Under the pieces are notes generated by a model, which was given only the letters and a program-made list of their open reading frames with translations, searched no databases and was not told the DNA's origin. 64,000 bases of DNA, from contig NZ_OY781091.1 of assembly GCF_963676275.1 (NCBI RefSeq), positions 1,900,775 to 1,964,774 of the forward strand, given 5' to 3'. Of this stretch, positions 1 through 10,368 are shown in pieces (position 1 is the stretch's first letter; each line of letters starts with the position of its first letter). Source of the DNA: an uncultured Cohaesibacter sp. Its GTDB lineage: Bacteria > Pseudomonadota > Alphaproteobacteria > Rhizobiales > Cohaesibacteraceae. The position numbers and the translations under genes are program-made.

Positions 1-202
1 CTGATGTGACTGAGTAGTCTTTTTCGGGGTAAAGTTGTCAAAATTGGGCAATATTACTCATTCGGAAGCAGGATGTGTTCTAGCAGGGAGGCTGAACCAC
101 CAGAATGTTTCCAGACAGGTTTTCCCCTGTATTCATTGGCGAGATGGCTGGTGTCGGCAAAGCGATTCAATTCTCAAAGGACCGACACAAGGGGGAGAGA
201 TC

Positions 203-895
203 ATGCTGCTGCTCGACGATATTGGAGGCGAGGTACGTCGCGGATTGGGACATTCAGCCGAACAGGGCTCTGTCACATACCGCACGGTCGTCTTGGCCGA
301 ACCGCATCCCATCTTTACAGAATGCCTGCTCAATATGCTCGGCATCAAACGCGAATATACTCCGGTACTGGACTGCGCTGGACTTGAACAGCTCCTCAGT
401 GCAGCACCGGACAGAGAAGACACCTTGCTGGTTCTCAATCTTGACTCAACAAGCAGTCGAGGTTCAGCCGCTCTGAATGATGTCCGCAAATCCTACAAGC
501 ATGCGCGACTTGTTCTGATTTGTGATCATACCGACGACGGGCTTGCTCATTATGCCTTGGGCAACGGCGCTGACTGGGTGATCTACAAAACCGCTTCCGT
601 TACCGAACTTCGCTCCATTTCCAAACGCATCAAATCCGGCATTTCCGATGAATATGTCGTTGTGGAGAGCGACGAGGTGCTGGAACGCTCAGGCCTCTAT
701 TCAAAGCTCGCCAATCTAACGCCAAAGCAGATGACCATTCTACGTTATTTGCGTGATGGCCTTCTCAACAAGCAGATAGCCTATGAGTTGGGGCTGACCG
801 AAGCCACCGTCAAACACCATATCTCCCTGATCCTGAAGAAGCTTAACTGCTACAGACGGACACAGGCTGTGGCAATTGCAAACCGGATGATGTAA
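203..895 (+). CDS. LuxR/NarL-family regulator with degenerate receiver domain
   Basis: A 230-residue DNA-binding regulator. Residues about 27-140 resemble a response-regulator receiver and about 165-230 form a LuxR-type helix-turn-helix (LTPKQMTILRYLRDGL...NKQIAYELGL...TVKHHISLIL). The receiver looks unable to accept phosphate in the usual way. The paired acidic residues (normally DD before HP) are E33-P34, and the phosphoacceptor Asp is Asn79 in VLNLDSTSSRG; the conserved Lys (K129) is kept. I chose the ATG at 203 because GGGGGAGAG lies just upstream; the frame stays open back to 35 without a comparable ribosome site. It is monocistronic, followed by a terminator and two chemoreceptor genes. 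No cognate kinase is adjacent, so the input signal is unknown. Family assignment is secure; the pseudo-receiver reading is inference from manual alignment. Confidence 0.85.
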   Translation: MLLLDDIGGEVRRGLGHSAEQGSVTYRTVVLAEPHPIFTECLLNMLGIKREYTPVLDCAGLEQLLSAAPDREDTLLVLNLDSTSSRGSAALNDVRKSYKHARLVLICDHTDDGLAHYALGNGADWVIYKTASVTELRSISKRIKSGISDEYVVVESDEVLERSGLYSKLANLTPKQMTILRYLRDGLLNKQIAYELGLTEATVKHHISLILKKLNCYRRTQAVAIANRMM

Positions 896-965
896 TCGCC
901 AGCCCGCTTTCGAGATAGATCGAAGCAATGTGAAGTATATATTCAGATATTTTTCATTGTTTGCC

Positions 966-997
966 AAAATGGGGTGTGCCTTGTGCGCCCCATTTTT
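966..997 (+). terminator. Rho-independent terminator
   Basis: A-rich AAAATGGGG pairs with CCCCATTTT around a roughly 11-nt loop and is followed by a T run, 70 bases after the LuxR-type gene. The remaining spacer to 1160 is AT-rich and presumably holds the chemoreceptor promoter; no clear consensus was seen. Confidence 0.8.
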
Positions 998-1160
998 GTT
1001 ATTTGGGGTGTTTTAAGTGATTTTGATAAAAAATTGAACAATTGCACAAAGTTGGTTCAGTATTACCGCTCTTCTCTATCGAATTTTACGGATCAGATTT
1101 ACGTTTCTGAAACGCGAATAAGTCGACTATTGATACAAATTCATATTTTTGGGTATCGAT

Positions 1161-3305
1161 ATGCGACTTTTTCCAAAACGATTATCGTTAAAAATACCAA
1201 TTATCTTGGTTTCTTCAATAACCGTGACGGTTGCCGTTCTGGTTTCTCTTGCGATGTGGAAAGGGGAATCTACATCAGTGAAACTGACGGAGACTGCCCT
1301 GATGAACGCCGCCAAGGGGCGCGCCAGTACGGTCACTGTCTATATGACCCAACTGGGAAACAAGCTTCAGGACATGGCATCCCACACAACAACGGCCGAT
1401 GCCGCAACCGAATTGAATGGTGGCTGGGGCGTTCTCAAGGATGATGCCGCACGAACCTTGCGCGAAATTTACGTCGAAAAGAATCCAAACAATAAAGACG
1501 AGCGTTTCAAGCTGGCGGCGGGCGAAGACAGCTCGATTTATTATAACAAGATCCATGGCAAGCATCAGGAGCGCGTGCAAGCACTTCTGGCTGGTGATCT
1601 GTTCAGTGACATGATCCTCGTCAATAAAGAGGGAAATATCTATTACAGCTATCTTAAGGGTGACGAGTTCGGACGCAATATTGCTGAGCCCGGTGTATTG
1701 CCACAAACCCTGCAGGCAGAGCTGTTGCCCATCGTCAAACTGGCCAGTGAAGATCCCAAAGCGAATTTCGAGGGTGAAAATTTCACCGGCTTCATCGAAA
1801 GCAATGGCCGCGTAACAGCCTATATGGTGGCGCCTGTCCTCAAATGGGGGAAGATACTGGGTGCTGTTGCATTTGAAGTGAATACCAAGACACTTACAGA
1901 AATCATGTCCGACCCGTCAGGCTTGGGCAAGACGGGCTCGATTGAGCTTGTCTCCTCTGATCTCAAGGAGATCAGTCTGGGGCAGGATACGGTGGCCGAT
2001 CTTCCACCTTCCGTTGCCGCAATCGCTGAGAAGGCGCTCACAGGCAGCGTCTCTTCGGGTGACATTACTGAGAATGGTGAAGAAAACCGGGCGATCGCTG
2101 TGCCCATGACGGTGTTGGGCACAAAGTGGGTTGTTATCGCAAGGCAGAGCTATGAAGAGCTTCTGGCTCCGTCCCGTGATCAGGCCAATACCATGTTGCT
2201 GGCAGGTGTGATCCTGTTGCTGCTGATGGGCGGTGCAGGCTTTCTCTTCGTGCGTTCTTCCATGGCTCCGTTGCAGAAACTCAATGGCAGCGTCATGGAA
2301 ATTGCTCAGGGCAATTACGATGTAGATCTGCCCAGCGCCAATCATAAGGACGAGATCGGCGAACTGACCCAGTCTGTTGAAATATTGCGTGATAGCGCTC
2401 TGGAGCGTCTGCTTCTTCAGCAGGAGAGCGCGCAAGAACAGGAAAACAGAGAAAGACGCCAGCAACTTGTTGAAGAATTGATCGAAAGCTTCAGGGCGTC
2501 CTCTTCGCAGCTCCTGAGCGAAGTTTTCGTCAATATGGACAATATGCAACAAACCGCCGAAGTGCTTTCGGAAATTGCTGAGCAGACAGCGGTTAAGGCA
2601 AACAGCTCTGCCTCCGCCTCCGAAGTTGCGTCCGGCAATGTCCAGACGGTTGCTTCCGCTGCAGAAGAACTGGCAACATCCATTCAGGAGATCAAGCGGC
2701 AGGTTTCTGAAACAACCGGGGTTGTTTCTCAGGCGACGAAAGCAACCCATCAGACCACGGAAACCATTTCCGGCCTTTCGCAAGCTGCACAGAAAATTGG
2801 AGATGTCGTCTCGCTCATTCAGGCCATTGCAGAGCAGACAAACCTGCTGGCGCTCAACGCGACCATCGAAGCGGCGCGCGCTGGCGAACATGGGCGAGGC
2901 TTTGCTGTGGTTGCTGCTGAAGTCAAGGAGCTGGCAACCCAGACATCCAAGGCCACAGAAGATATCAGTGGCCAGATTGCGGGGATCCAGTCATCGACGC
3001 AGGACGCCGTGCAGGCGATTGAGGACATCGCAGCAACCATGGAAAAGGTCAATCAATATACGGCAACCATCTCTCAGGCTGTAGAAGAGCAGGGCAGCGC
3101 CACTTACGAGATCAGTGAGAATGTGGCCCAAGCTGCCAATGGTACTCAACATGTGGCTGGCAATATGTCAGATCTGTCCCACTCCGTATCGGAGACCACA
3201 CAGTCCGTCGGACAGGTCAAGATCAGCGCGCAGTCTGTCATGGAACAGGCCGAGCAACTCAAAGTGGAAGTGGATCGCTTCCTGCAAAATGTTGCTCAAG
3301 CCTGA
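1161..3305 (+). CDS. Methyl-accepting chemotaxis protein (first of a tandem pair)
   Basis: Transmembrane chemoreceptor of 714 residues. TM1 spans about residues 9-33, a periplasmic sensor of about 310 residues follows (probably a double-Cache/PDC type by size, not proven), TM2 is about 344-367, then a HAMP segment ([17 protein letters not shown]...[14 protein letters not shown]), then the cytoplasmic signalling rod. The hairpin tip is unmistakable ([20 protein letters not shown], then [13 protein letters not shown]). No C-terminal CheR-docking pentapeptide is visible. The ATG at 1161 is preferred over an in-frame TTG at 1149 because the next paralogue starts MQILPKRL, matching MRLFPKRL here. 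It is followed by its own terminator, so the two receptors are probably separately transcribed. The ligand is unknown. Confidence 0.93.
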   Translation: MRLFPKRLSLKIPIILVSSITVTVAVLVSLAMWKGESTSVKLTETALMNAAKGRASTVTVYMTQLGNKLQDMASHTTTADAATELNGGWGVLKDDAARTLREIYVEKNPNNKDERFKLAAGEDSSIYYNKIHGKHQERVQALLAGDLFSDMILVNKEGNIYYSYLKGDEFGRNIAEPGVLPQTLQAELLPIVKLASEDPKANFEGENFTGFIESNGRVTAYMVAPVLKWGKILGAVAFEVNTKTLTEIMSDPSGLGKTGSIELVSSDLKEISLGQDTVADLPPSVAAIAEKALTGSVSSGDITENGEENRAIAVPMTVLGTKWVVIARQSYEELLAPSRDQANTMLLAGVILLLLMGGAGFLFVRSSMAPLQKLNGSVMEIAQGNYDVDLPSANHKDEIGELTQSVEILRDSALERLLLQQESAQEQENRERRQQLVEELIESFRASSSQLLSEVFVNMDNMQQTAEVLSEIAEQTAVKANSSASASEVASGNVQTVASAAEELATSIQEIKRQVSETTGVVSQATKATHQTTETISGLSQAAQKIGDVVSLIQAIAEQTNLLALNATIEAARAGEHGRGFAVVAAEVKELATQTSKATEDISGQIAGIQSSTQDAVQAIEDIAATMEKVNQYTATISQAVEEQGSATYEISENVAQAANGTQHVAGNMSDLSHSVSETTQSVGQVKISAQSVMEQAEQLKVEVDRFLQNVAQA

Positions 3306-3328
3306 TTTGCTGAAAATTCAAACTGAGA

Positions 3329-3354
3329 ACGGGGCCTTCGTGGCCCCGTTTTTA
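3329..3354 (+). terminator. Rho-independent terminator after first chemoreceptor gene
   Basis: ACGGGGCC pairs with GGCCCCGT around a 5-nt loop and runs into five T residues, 24 bases after the stop codon. Confidence 0.88.
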
Positions 3355-3567
3355 TATTCGGAAAGATTACTTGCGTCTGATTGCTTGGTCAAAACTGTCG
3401 CACCCGTATAAAATTTACGATTTTTCGTGCAATTTTGAAATCTCATTTCGCGGATCTGCAATTGTAGATTATTTCGCGCAAAGATTGTCTATTTTATTCT
3501 CGGTTTACGAATAAATAAGTTTGTTGCTTGAAAATTTGATCAACTATTCGGAGGTTCAAGGAATAAC

Positions 3568-5712
3568 ATGCAGATACTGCCTAAGCGTCTCGCTACCAAA
3601 ATTCCTGCAATTATGGTTGTTTCGGTAACATTACTTGTTGCTTTATTCGTTGTGGTTGCATCCTGGATGGGGGGAGAAACCTCCAGGAAGCTGACCGAGA
3701 ATGCATTGCTGAATGCGGCAAGGGGCAAAACAAGCACCGTAGAGGTCTATTTTCAACAAATTCAGGAAAAAATGGGATCGCTGTTGTCCCATACCACGAC
3801 AGCGGATGCCGCAACTGAAATGCTGAGTGGTTGGAAAACCCTCGGTGAAGATGCCACAGGCACGGCGCGTGATATCTTCATCAAGAACAATCCCAATTCT
3901 GCTGACGAACGCTATAAATATCTGCCAGAGTCGAAAGAGTTCAATCGCTATATTTCGGCTCACGCGAAATATCAGAACGAAATTGGAAAATTGCTTGATG
4001 GCGATATCTTCCGCGACATGATGATTTTCGACAAGGAAGGCAATCTCTATTATTCCTACAGAAAATCGGATGAATTCGGGCGGAATATCAATGCCGGCGG
4101 AAATTTCCAGTCCAAGCTTGTAGAGGCGGTCAATCCCATTCTGGAATCCGCCAAGCAAGATCCGAAGAAACCCATCGAAGGGGTCAACTTCACAGGCTTT
4201 CTGCTGCATGACGGCAAGATTTCCGGCTATCTGGTCGGGCCTGCATCAAAGTGGGGCCTTACTCTGGGCGCGATTGCGCTTGAGATCGATACAAGCCGTT
4301 TTTCTTCCATCCTGAGCGATCGAAGCGGGTTGGGTGAAACTGGCGGTGTCGAGATCGTGTCATCTGACATGGAACAGGTCGACTTCACTCATCACAGCAC
4401 CGGACAGCTGTCCGGAACCCAGAGCGAGCTGGTCGCCAAGACACTGGCCGGTGAGGTTGCTACCGGTGATGTCGATATGAATGGCAAAAAGACTCTTGCC
4501 ATTTCGGTTCCTGTTGAAGTGTTCGGCAAGCATTGGGCCGTCTATACCCATCAGGCCTATAGCGAGCTTCTCGAGCCTGCAAACAAACTGACCAACAGTC
4601 TGCTCATTCTGGGCGTTGTCAGCCTTGTTTTGATGGGCGGCGCCGTGATCTGGTTCATCCGTCATTCTCTTGCGCCATTGCAGCAGCTTAATCAGGGCGT
4701 GATGGAAATCGCCAACCAGAATCTGGATGTCGAGCTTCCGAGCGCGGAACGTCAGGATGAAATTGGAGAATTGACCCGTTCGGTCGAAGTCCTGCGCAGC
4801 AACGCTCTGGAACGTCGTCAGCTACAAGAGCAGAGCCAGCGCGAACATACCGAGCGAGAAGCCCGTCAGAAGGCGATTGAAGGCATGATCGATGGCTTCA
4901 GAACATCGTCTACCGATCTGCTCAATACGGTTTCCGGCAATATGGAAAATATGCAGCGTGCGGCCAAGATCCTGTCTGAAGTGGCAGATCAGACCGCCGA
5001 CAAGGCAGGCAGCTCCGCCGCCGCGTCCGAAGTCGCATCCGGCAATGTCCAGACCGTGGCATCGGCAGCAGAAGAGCTTTCCGCTTCCATTGAGGAAATC
5101 AAGCGTCAGGTGGATGAAACCTCGCAGGTCGTGCACAAGGCCACTGCGGCCACGCGCGAAACCACGGAAACCGTTTCCGGCCTGTCTCATTCGGCCCAGA
5201 AAATCGGGGATGTCGTCTCCCTTATTCAGGCCATTGCCGAACAGACCAACCTGCTTGCGCTCAACGCCACCATCGAGGCTGCGCGCGCTGGTGAACATGG
5301 CAAGGGCTTTGCGGTTGTTGCCGCTGAGGTCAAGGAACTGGCAAACCAGACCTCAAAGGCAACCGAAGAGATCTCTTCCCAGATCCAGGGCATTCAGGCC
5401 GCAACAGATCAGGCCGTCTCGGCCATTCAGGGCATCGCGGATACGATGGAAAAGGTCAACGAATATACCTCGACCATTTCTCTCGCCGTTGATGAGCAGG
5501 GCAGTGCTACCTATGAGATCAGCCGCAATGTGGCTCAGGCCGCAAGCGGAACTCAGGAAGTGGCTGGCAACATGTCCGACCTCTCGGTCTCCATCACCCA
5601 GACGACCCAGTCTGTTGATGAAGTCGAGAAGAGCTCTTCCGACGTGGCCCAGCGCACCGTGCAGCTTCGCAACGAGGTTGATACTTTCCTCAGAAATGTT
5701 GCAAGCGCCTGA
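3568..5712 (+). CDS. Methyl-accepting chemotaxis protein (second of a tandem pair)
   Basis: A 714-residue chemoreceptor, the same length and layout as the one upstream: TM1 about residues 10-32, a periplasmic sensor to about 340, TM2 about 343-367, HAMP ([21 protein letters not shown]...[14 protein letters not shown]), then the methyl-accepting signalling domain with the same tip ([20 protein letters not shown]). GGAGG (3550-3554) sits upstream of the ATG. The signalling halves of the two receptors are nearly identical while the sensor halves are clearly more divergent. This fits a local duplication followed by sensor divergence, so the two may detect related ligands. Signals pass to CheA/CheW encoded elsewhere. 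Confidence 0.93.
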   Translation: MQILPKRLATKIPAIMVVSVTLLVALFVVVASWMGGETSRKLTENALLNAARGKTSTVEVYFQQIQEKMGSLLSHTTTADAATEMLSGWKTLGEDATGTARDIFIKNNPNSADERYKYLPESKEFNRYISAHAKYQNEIGKLLDGDIFRDMMIFDKEGNLYYSYRKSDEFGRNINAGGNFQSKLVEAVNPILESAKQDPKKPIEGVNFTGFLLHDGKISGYLVGPASKWGLTLGAIALEIDTSRFSSILSDRSGLGETGGVEIVSSDMEQVDFTHHSTGQLSGTQSELVAKTLAGEVATGDVDMNGKKTLAISVPVEVFGKHWAVYTHQAYSELLEPANKLTNSLLILGVVSLVLMGGAVIWFIRHSLAPLQQLNQGVMEIANQNLDVELPSAERQDEIGELTRSVEVLRSNALERRQLQEQSQREHTEREARQKAIEGMIDGFRTSSTDLLNTVSGNMENMQRAAKILSEVADQTADKAGSSAAASEVASGNVQTVASAAEELSASIEEIKRQVDETSQVVHKATAATRETTETVSGLSHSAQKIGDVVSLIQAIAEQTNLLALNATIEAARAGEHGKGFAVVAAEVKELANQTSKATEEISSQIQGIQAATDQAVSAIQGIADTMEKVNEYTSTISLAVDEQGSATYEISRNVAQAASGTQEVAGNMSDLSVSITQTTQSVDEVEKSSSDVAQRTVQLRNEVDTFLRNVASA

Positions 5713-5737
5713 TCCGGTGAAAAAGCAATCGACGATG

Positions 5738-5762
5738 ACAGGGCCCGCTGGGCCCTGTTTTC
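5738..5762 (+). terminator. Rho-independent terminator after second chemoreceptor gene
   Basis: CAGGGCCC pairs with GGGCCCTG around a GCT loop and is followed by TTTT, about 27 bases after the stop codon. Confidence 0.88.
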
Positions 5763-5856
5763 ATTTGTAGGAGAGATTTTCAGCTTTGCTCGGCTGTTGT
5801 CGCCTCTGACCATATTCCCCCTTGTCGCGGCATCAGAAATGAGCTAAACCGAAACC

Positions 5857-5907
5857 ATGTTGATATTTGCTGCACAAAATTCTGGTTGGTGGTGGCAGAC
5901 GCGATAA
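5857..5907 (+). CDS. trpL: trp leader peptide (attenuation control of trpE(G))
   Basis: A 16-codon open frame, MLIFAAQNSGWWWQTR, with three consecutive TGG codons at 5887-5895, ending at TAA 5905-5907. It lies 174 bases upstream of trpE(G) and is followed by a terminator hairpin at 5951-5974. A short leader with three tandem Trp codons is the arrangement known from rhizobial trpE(G) attenuators: ribosome stalling at the Trp codons when charged tRNA-Trp is scarce favours the antiterminator. No strong ribosome-binding site is evident, which leaves some doubt about the exact start, but the WWW run plus position makes the call strong. It is too short for ordinary gene calling. Confidence 0.88.
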   Translation: MLIFAAQNSGWWWQTR

Positions 5908-5950
5908 CGGCGGCTGACCCCTGAACTATGTGCAACAGAATTGGGAACAA

Positions 5951-5974
5951 GCCGTCGGTCTTCCGGCGGCTTTT
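5951..5974 (+). terminator. trp attenuator (intrinsic terminator in the trpE(G) leader)
   Basis: GCCGTCGG pairs with CCGGCGGC (8 bp including one G-U) around a TCTT loop, followed at once by TTTT. It lies 43 bases after the trpL stop and 107 bases before trpE(G), where a transcription attenuator belongs. The GC-rich segment just after the Trp codons (from about 5907) could form the competing antiterminator; I did not fold this rigorously. Confidence 0.85.
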
Positions 5975-6081
5975 GTGTATCCGATAGGCTTTGCACAGGA
6001 CCCGCCCGAAAGAAGGCGGAATGAGCAACCAACAGGTCAAGGCTTCACAAGCGATCACGAGCCATGACAGTGAGGAACAAG

Positions 6082-8283
6082 ATGAGCAAAGAAGATTTTT
6101 ACCCTGGCAACGCCGAAATCGATTTTATTCCCGATGAAGATTACATAACCGAAGGCGGCATCGAAATTGTGCGTCAGTCTGGCGAAGATGATTTCGCGAC
6201 GGCCATGAAGACCTGCCTCAAACAGCTGGACAGCCAGCGCGGTGTCGTTCTCTCGTCCAATTACGAATATCCCGGTCGCTATACCCGCTGGGAACTCGGC
6301 TTCGTCAATCCACCGCTTGTGGTGACTGCCCGCGGCAGGGCGATGGCCATCGAAGCGCTCAACGATCGTGGTGTCGTGCTCATTCCCGCCCTTCACAAGA
6401 GATTGAAAGATCTTTTCATTCTCAAGCATTACGAGGCCGATGAAACGAGCATCCGCCTTGAGGTGAAAGAACCTCATGGCAGCTTCACCGAAGAAGAGCG
6501 TAGCCGGGTACCGAGCGTTTTCTCCGTTGTGCGTGAAATTGTCGGCCTCTTCAAATCGGGGCAGGACAGCACTTTGGGGCTTTATGGTGCCTTTGGCTAT
6601 GATCTCGCCTTCCAGTTCGATGCGATTGATCTGAAGCTGGAGCGCCCTGAAGACCAGCGCGATATGGTGCTTTACCTGCCGGACGAAATCATCGTCAACG
6701 ACCTCTATGCGCAGGAAACCATCCGTTATCGCTATGATTTCGCCTTTGAGGGCAACACCACCGAGGGCATGGAGCGCGTGCCCAATATCGATCCCTTCAA
6801 ACGATCCGATGTGACACCGCCAGCCGGTGACCACAAGAAGGGGGAATATGCCGGCATCGTGCGGCAGGCAGTTGATTATTTCAAACGCGGCGATCTGTTC
6901 GAATGTGTGCCCGGCCAGACTTTCTATGAAACCGTAAAAAGTGAACCCTCCGCCATTTCCCAGCGTCTGCAACAGGTGAACCCGTCTCCCTACGGCTTTT
7001 TCATCAATCTGGGCCAGCAGGAATATCTGATCGGGGCCAGCCCGGAAATGTTCGTCAAGGTCAGCAATGGCGATCTGGTTGAGACCTGTCCGATTTCAGG
7101 CACCATCAAGCGCGGGGCTGATCCGATCGAGGATAGCGCCCAGATCCTCAAGCTGCTCAACTCCAAGAAGGACGAGAGCGAGCTGACCATGTGCTCCGAC
7201 GTTGACCGAAACGACAAGAGCCGTGTCTGTGTTCCCGGCTCTGTACGGGTCAAGGGACGTCGCCAGATCGAACTCTACTCCAGACTGATCCACACGGTCG
7301 ATCACATCGAAGGCCGCCTGAGAGAAGGGCTGGACGCCATGGATGCGTTCCTGTCGCACGCATGGGCCGTAACGGTGACCGGTGCGCCCAAATTGTGGGC
7401 CATGGATTTCATCGAGAAGCACGAGAAATCTCCGCGCGCATGGTATGGCGGCGCTATCGGGGCCATCGGTTTTGATGGCAACATGAATACCGGCCTGACC
7501 CTGCGCACGATCCGCATCAAGAATGGCATTGCCGAAGTGAGGGCAGGGGCAACATTGCTCTATGATTCCGACCCGGAGGCGGAAGAGGCGGAAACCGAAC
7601 TGAAGGCATCGGCCTTGCGGGCTGCTGTGCGCGATGCGGCCAATCCGGAAATACTCGCCGAGAGCGCCGAGGTGAAAAAGCCCGGAGAGGGCATCAAGAT
7701 CCTGCTGGTCGATCATCAGGACAGCTTTGTGCATACATTGGCCAACTATTTCCGCCAGACCGGTGCCGAGGTGCTCACCGTCCGCACGCCGGTCGCCGAT
7801 GAGATTTTCGACAAGGTCAAACCGGACCTGATGGTCATGTCGCCCGGACCGGGCTCGCCCGAGCATTTCAACACCAAGGCGACCATCGCCCAGGCACGCA
7901 AGCGTGGTATTGCCATCTTCGGTGTCTGTCTGGGGTTGCAGGCTCTTGCCGAAGCTTTCGGCGGTTCCTTGCGACAGCTTGGCGTGCCGATGCATGGCAA
8001 GCCTTCTCGTATTCGCCTGCAACAGGGACGTCTCTTTAAAGGGCTGCCAAAACAAGTGGTTGTAGGTCGCTATCATTCGCTCTTTGCCGATCCGGTGACC
8101 CTGCCAAAGGATTTCGAGATCACCGCCGATACAGAAGATGGCGTGATTATGGCAATCGAGCATTCCTCCGAGCCGATCAGTGCCGTTCAGTTCCATCCGG
8201 AATCGATCATGACGCTGGGAGGCAATGCCGGAATGACCATGATCGAGAATGTGATCGAAAGCGTCAAAACGCGCAGAAAATAA
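6082..8283 (+). CDS. trpE(G): Fused anthranilate synthase, components I and II
   Basis: Catalyses the first committed step of tryptophan synthesis: chorismate plus glutamine to anthranilate. The 733-residue protein carries the chorismate-binding TrpE part in residues about 1-530 ([42 protein letters not shown]) and the TrpG glutamine amidotransferase in about 540-733, with nucleophile [11 protein letters not shown] and the HPE motif in [10 protein letters not shown]. The fusion is the form typical of Rhizobiales. The ATG at 6082 follows GAGGA; an in-frame ATG at 6064 has a weaker ribosome site. Control is very probably by the trpL attenuator upstream, plus the feedback inhibition known for this family. 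A terminator closes the unit and no other trp gene adjoins. Confidence 0.96.
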   Translation: MSKEDFYPGNAEIDFIPDEDYITEGGIEIVRQSGEDDFATAMKTCLKQLDSQRGVVLSSNYEYPGRYTRWELGFVNPPLVVTARGRAMAIEALNDRGVVLIPALHKRLKDLFILKHYEADETSIRLEVKEPHGSFTEEERSRVPSVFSVVREIVGLFKSGQDSTLGLYGAFGYDLAFQFDAIDLKLERPEDQRDMVLYLPDEIIVNDLYAQETIRYRYDFAFEGNTTEGMERVPNIDPFKRSDVTPPAGDHKKGEYAGIVRQAVDYFKRGDLFECVPGQTFYETVKSEPSAISQRLQQVNPSPYGFFINLGQQEYLIGASPEMFVKVSNGDLVETCPISGTIKRGADPIEDSAQILKLLNSKKDESELTMCSDVDRNDKSRVCVPGSVRVKGRRQIELYSRLIHTVDHIEGRLREGLDAMDAFLSHAWAVTVTGAPKLWAMDFIEKHEKSPRAWYGGAIGAIGFDGNMNTGLTLRTIRIKNGIAEVRAGATLLYDSDPEAEEAETELKASALRAAVRDAANPEILAESAEVKKPGEGIKILLVDHQDSFVHTLANYFRQTGAEVLTVRTPVADEIFDKVKPDLMVMSPGPGSPEHFNTKATIAQARKRGIAIFGVCLGLQALAEAFGGSLRQLGVPMHGKPSRIRLQQGRLFKGLPKQVVVGRYHSLFADPVTLPKDFEITADTEDGVIMAIEHSSEPISAVQFHPESIMTLGGNAGMTMIENVIESVKTRRK

Positions 8284-8300
8284 GTCCTTTATGGAACCTT

Positions 8301-8335
8301 CAGAGGGGCGGCTCATCTGCCCCTCTGACATTTTT
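8301..8335 (+). terminator. Rho-independent terminator after trpE(G)
   Basis: CAGAGGGGC pairs with GCCCCTCTG (9 bp) around a 9-nt loop, followed by a T-rich stretch. Confidence 0.85.
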
Positions 8336-8495
8336 CCCCAGTCCCCTATACTCTGTTTTTCCGCCTGCGACGAATGGGCGACAAGACAGATTTTTGCCGT
8401 TAACATAGCCGCGAAAAATCTGATCATATCGATCTCGCCGTCTGATTGACCGATGAATGATATGCTATCCCTCTTTGCGTCAATCGGAGTTGACC

Positions 8496-9860
8496 ATGGC
8501 CGTAACCGGAACGATCGCAGCAACAAAACAGGCTCTGGAAAGTGGTGAGACGACGTCTGTCGAGCTTGTCAGCGAGGCCTTCAGCGAAATTGAAAGGGAG
8601 GAGGGCGAAGGCGACAGCATTTTCGTCCGCACCTTCAAGAATAGCGCCATCACGCAAGCCGCAGCGGCCGATGCCATGCGAAAAATGGGTATCCCGCTCG
8701 GGCCTTTGTCTGGCATTCCCATTTCGGTCAAGGATCTGTTCGATGTGGAAGGCGCCATGACGACCGCAGGCTCTGCCGCGCTGGCCGAAAGTGCCGAACC
8801 GGCAGCGCACGATGCCATCGTGATCGAGCGCCTGCGCGCCGCTGGGGGCATTTTCATCGGCCACACCAACATGACTGAGTTTGCCTATTCTGGTCTTGGC
8901 ATCAATCCCCATTTCGGTACGCCACTCAATGTGTGGGACCGTGAAGTGGGGCGAGTGCCCGGCGGATCATCATCCGGAGCGGCGCTGTCTGTCGTGGAGA
9001 ATATGGCTGTTGTGGCCATTGGCAGCGATACCGGCGGCTCTGTGCGCATTCCTGCGGCCTTCAACGGCATTTATGGCTTCAAGCCGACAACCGGGCGTCA
9101 TCCGATGGATGGTGTTTTCCCGCTTTCCTCCACGCTCGACACACCCGGTCCTCTGGCGCGCTCAATGAATTGCTGCCGGATCATCGATCATATCATGGCA
9201 GGGGAGCCGGTTCCCGAACCCAATATCAGGTCCATGAACGGCTTGCGCTTCGGCATATTGGAGACGGTTGCTCTTGATGGGCTCGATATGGAAGTTGCCG
9301 GCGCATTTGTTCGCGCTCTTGAGAATATCGCCAAGGCCGGAGCCCGTCTGGAGCGGATCAAGGTCGATGTCATGAAAAATTACGATCAGATTGCCAAGCT
9401 GGGTAGTCTGGCCGGACCGGAGGCCTATCATCTGCATCGCCATTTTGTCGCTTTCCGTGGAAGCCGGATGGATCCGCGCGTGCTGTCGCGGATTGAGGCT
9501 GCTGCCGATATTTCCGCTGCTGACTATATCGAGATGTTGGCTCTGCGTAAGGAAATGATGGAGCAGTCTCATCTGGCCACGCGCAATTATGATGCCATTC
9601 TGATGCCGACGGTGGCGATCGTCCCGCCGGAGATCAAGCCGCTTCAGGAATCCGATACGCTCTATGCCGAAGCCAATGTCAAATCCCTGCGCAACACTGT
9701 GCTGGTCAATCTGCTCGGGCGGCCTGCTGCAACCATTCCAGTTGGCGCGAAAAATGGGCCTCCAGTCGGGCTCATGATTGTTGGCGAGATCGGGGCGGAT
9801 GCCGCCGTTCAGGACCTCGCGGAATCCATCGATATCTGCATTCGGTCCAGCCGAGAATGA
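8496..9860 (+). CDS. Amidase-signature-family amidohydrolase
   Basis: A 454-residue enzyme of the amidase signature (AS) family, which hydrolyses carboxamides with a Ser-cisSer-Lys triad. Lys79 lies in PISVKDLFDV, the glycine/serine loop GGSSSG is at 156-161, and the nucleophile is probably Ser182 in DTGGSVRIPAAFNG. Length is normal for stand-alone amidases. The ATG at 8496 follows GGAG (8486-8489); an in-frame ATG at 8457 would add 13 residues without a good ribosome site. It is monocistronic. The AS fold covers GatA, indoleacetamide hydrolase and many others. Without GatB/GatC nearby a tRNA-amidotransferase role is unlikely, and the substrate cannot be named. Confidence 0.88.
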   Translation: MAVTGTIAATKQALESGETTSVELVSEAFSEIEREEGEGDSIFVRTFKNSAITQAAAADAMRKMGIPLGPLSGIPISVKDLFDVEGAMTTAGSAALAESAEPAAHDAIVIERLRAAGGIFIGHTNMTEFAYSGLGINPHFGTPLNVWDREVGRVPGGSSSGAALSVVENMAVVAIGSDTGGSVRIPAAFNGIYGFKPTTGRHPMDGVFPLSSTLDTPGPLARSMNCCRIIDHIMAGEPVPEPNIRSMNGLRFGILETVALDGLDMEVAGAFVRALENIAKAGARLERIKVDVMKNYDQIAKLGSLAGPEAYHLHRHFVAFRGSRMDPRVLSRIEAAADISAADYIEMLALRKEMMEQSHLATRNYDAILMPTVAIVPPEIKPLQESDTLYAEANVKSLRNTVLVNLLGRPAATIPVGAKNGPPVGLMIVGEIGADAAVQDLAESIDICIRSSRE

Positions 9861-10368
9861 ATCAGGCGCTGATGAAAAGAAACTGCTTCGCAGAGATGTA
9901 AAGTTAGTACGATATCGTATAAATTATCTAACATATATACGAAAATATGCAAATTTTGTTATAACAACTCTGCGGGCAAGTATTCTTCTTTGGAAGGCTT
10001 CTGACAATAAATGCCGGAAATTACAGTAAAAATTGCTCTTACGGATGTTTCTGGCAGTAAAATTAACTGATATTGTTTATCGCAGACTAAAATAAAAGTC
10101 TGCCATTTTCTGGTGGTGTAAACGTTTACCACTATCCACAGAATAGTAGAATGAGTACATCTCGAAATATTTTGCTATATGAGAGAAGCTTTGCGTTTCT
10201 TTTGCCTGCTTTTGGTGGCTCATACGAAATTTACTTGTTACAATTACCTAGTGTAACGCTTGGGAATTGAAATTTTTTGTGTTTTGTTTATTCGAAAGTA
10301 TAAAACTTTTGATAGGTGCTATTGATAAAGATAGTTAAATTGAATACCCATCATGACAGATTCATGAC
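9861..10368 (+). other. AT-rich non-coding spacer
   Basis: About 508 bases without a credible gene, markedly more AT-rich than its flanks. It holds a 7-bp hairpin (GCAGACT/AGTCTGC, 10082-10103) and a LacI-type palindrome just after it (10118-10129). The stretch beyond 10130 is AT-rich and presumably contains the promoter of the Lrp-type gene; no confident -35/-10 pair was found. Confidence 0.6.
10118..10129. promoter_or_regulatory. LacI/GalR-type operator palindrome
   Basis: GTAAACGTTTAC is a perfect 12-bp palindrome with the central CG typical of LacI/GalR-family operators. It lies about 240 bases upstream of the Lrp-type gene and differs from the CAAAGCGCTTTG palindromes of the agl locus, so it is probably read by another regulator. 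Function is inferred from motif shape only. Confidence 0.45.

Noticed and set aside
1917-2891. Long minus-strand frame of 324 codons opposite the first chemoreceptor
   Set aside because: An antisense shadow of a clearly conserved coding sequence; the product is Cys/Arg-rich and lacks domain features.
7096-8526. Minus-strand frame of 476 codons opposite trpE(G)
   Set aside because: An antisense shadow; the plus-strand protein has all the anthranilate synthase motifs.
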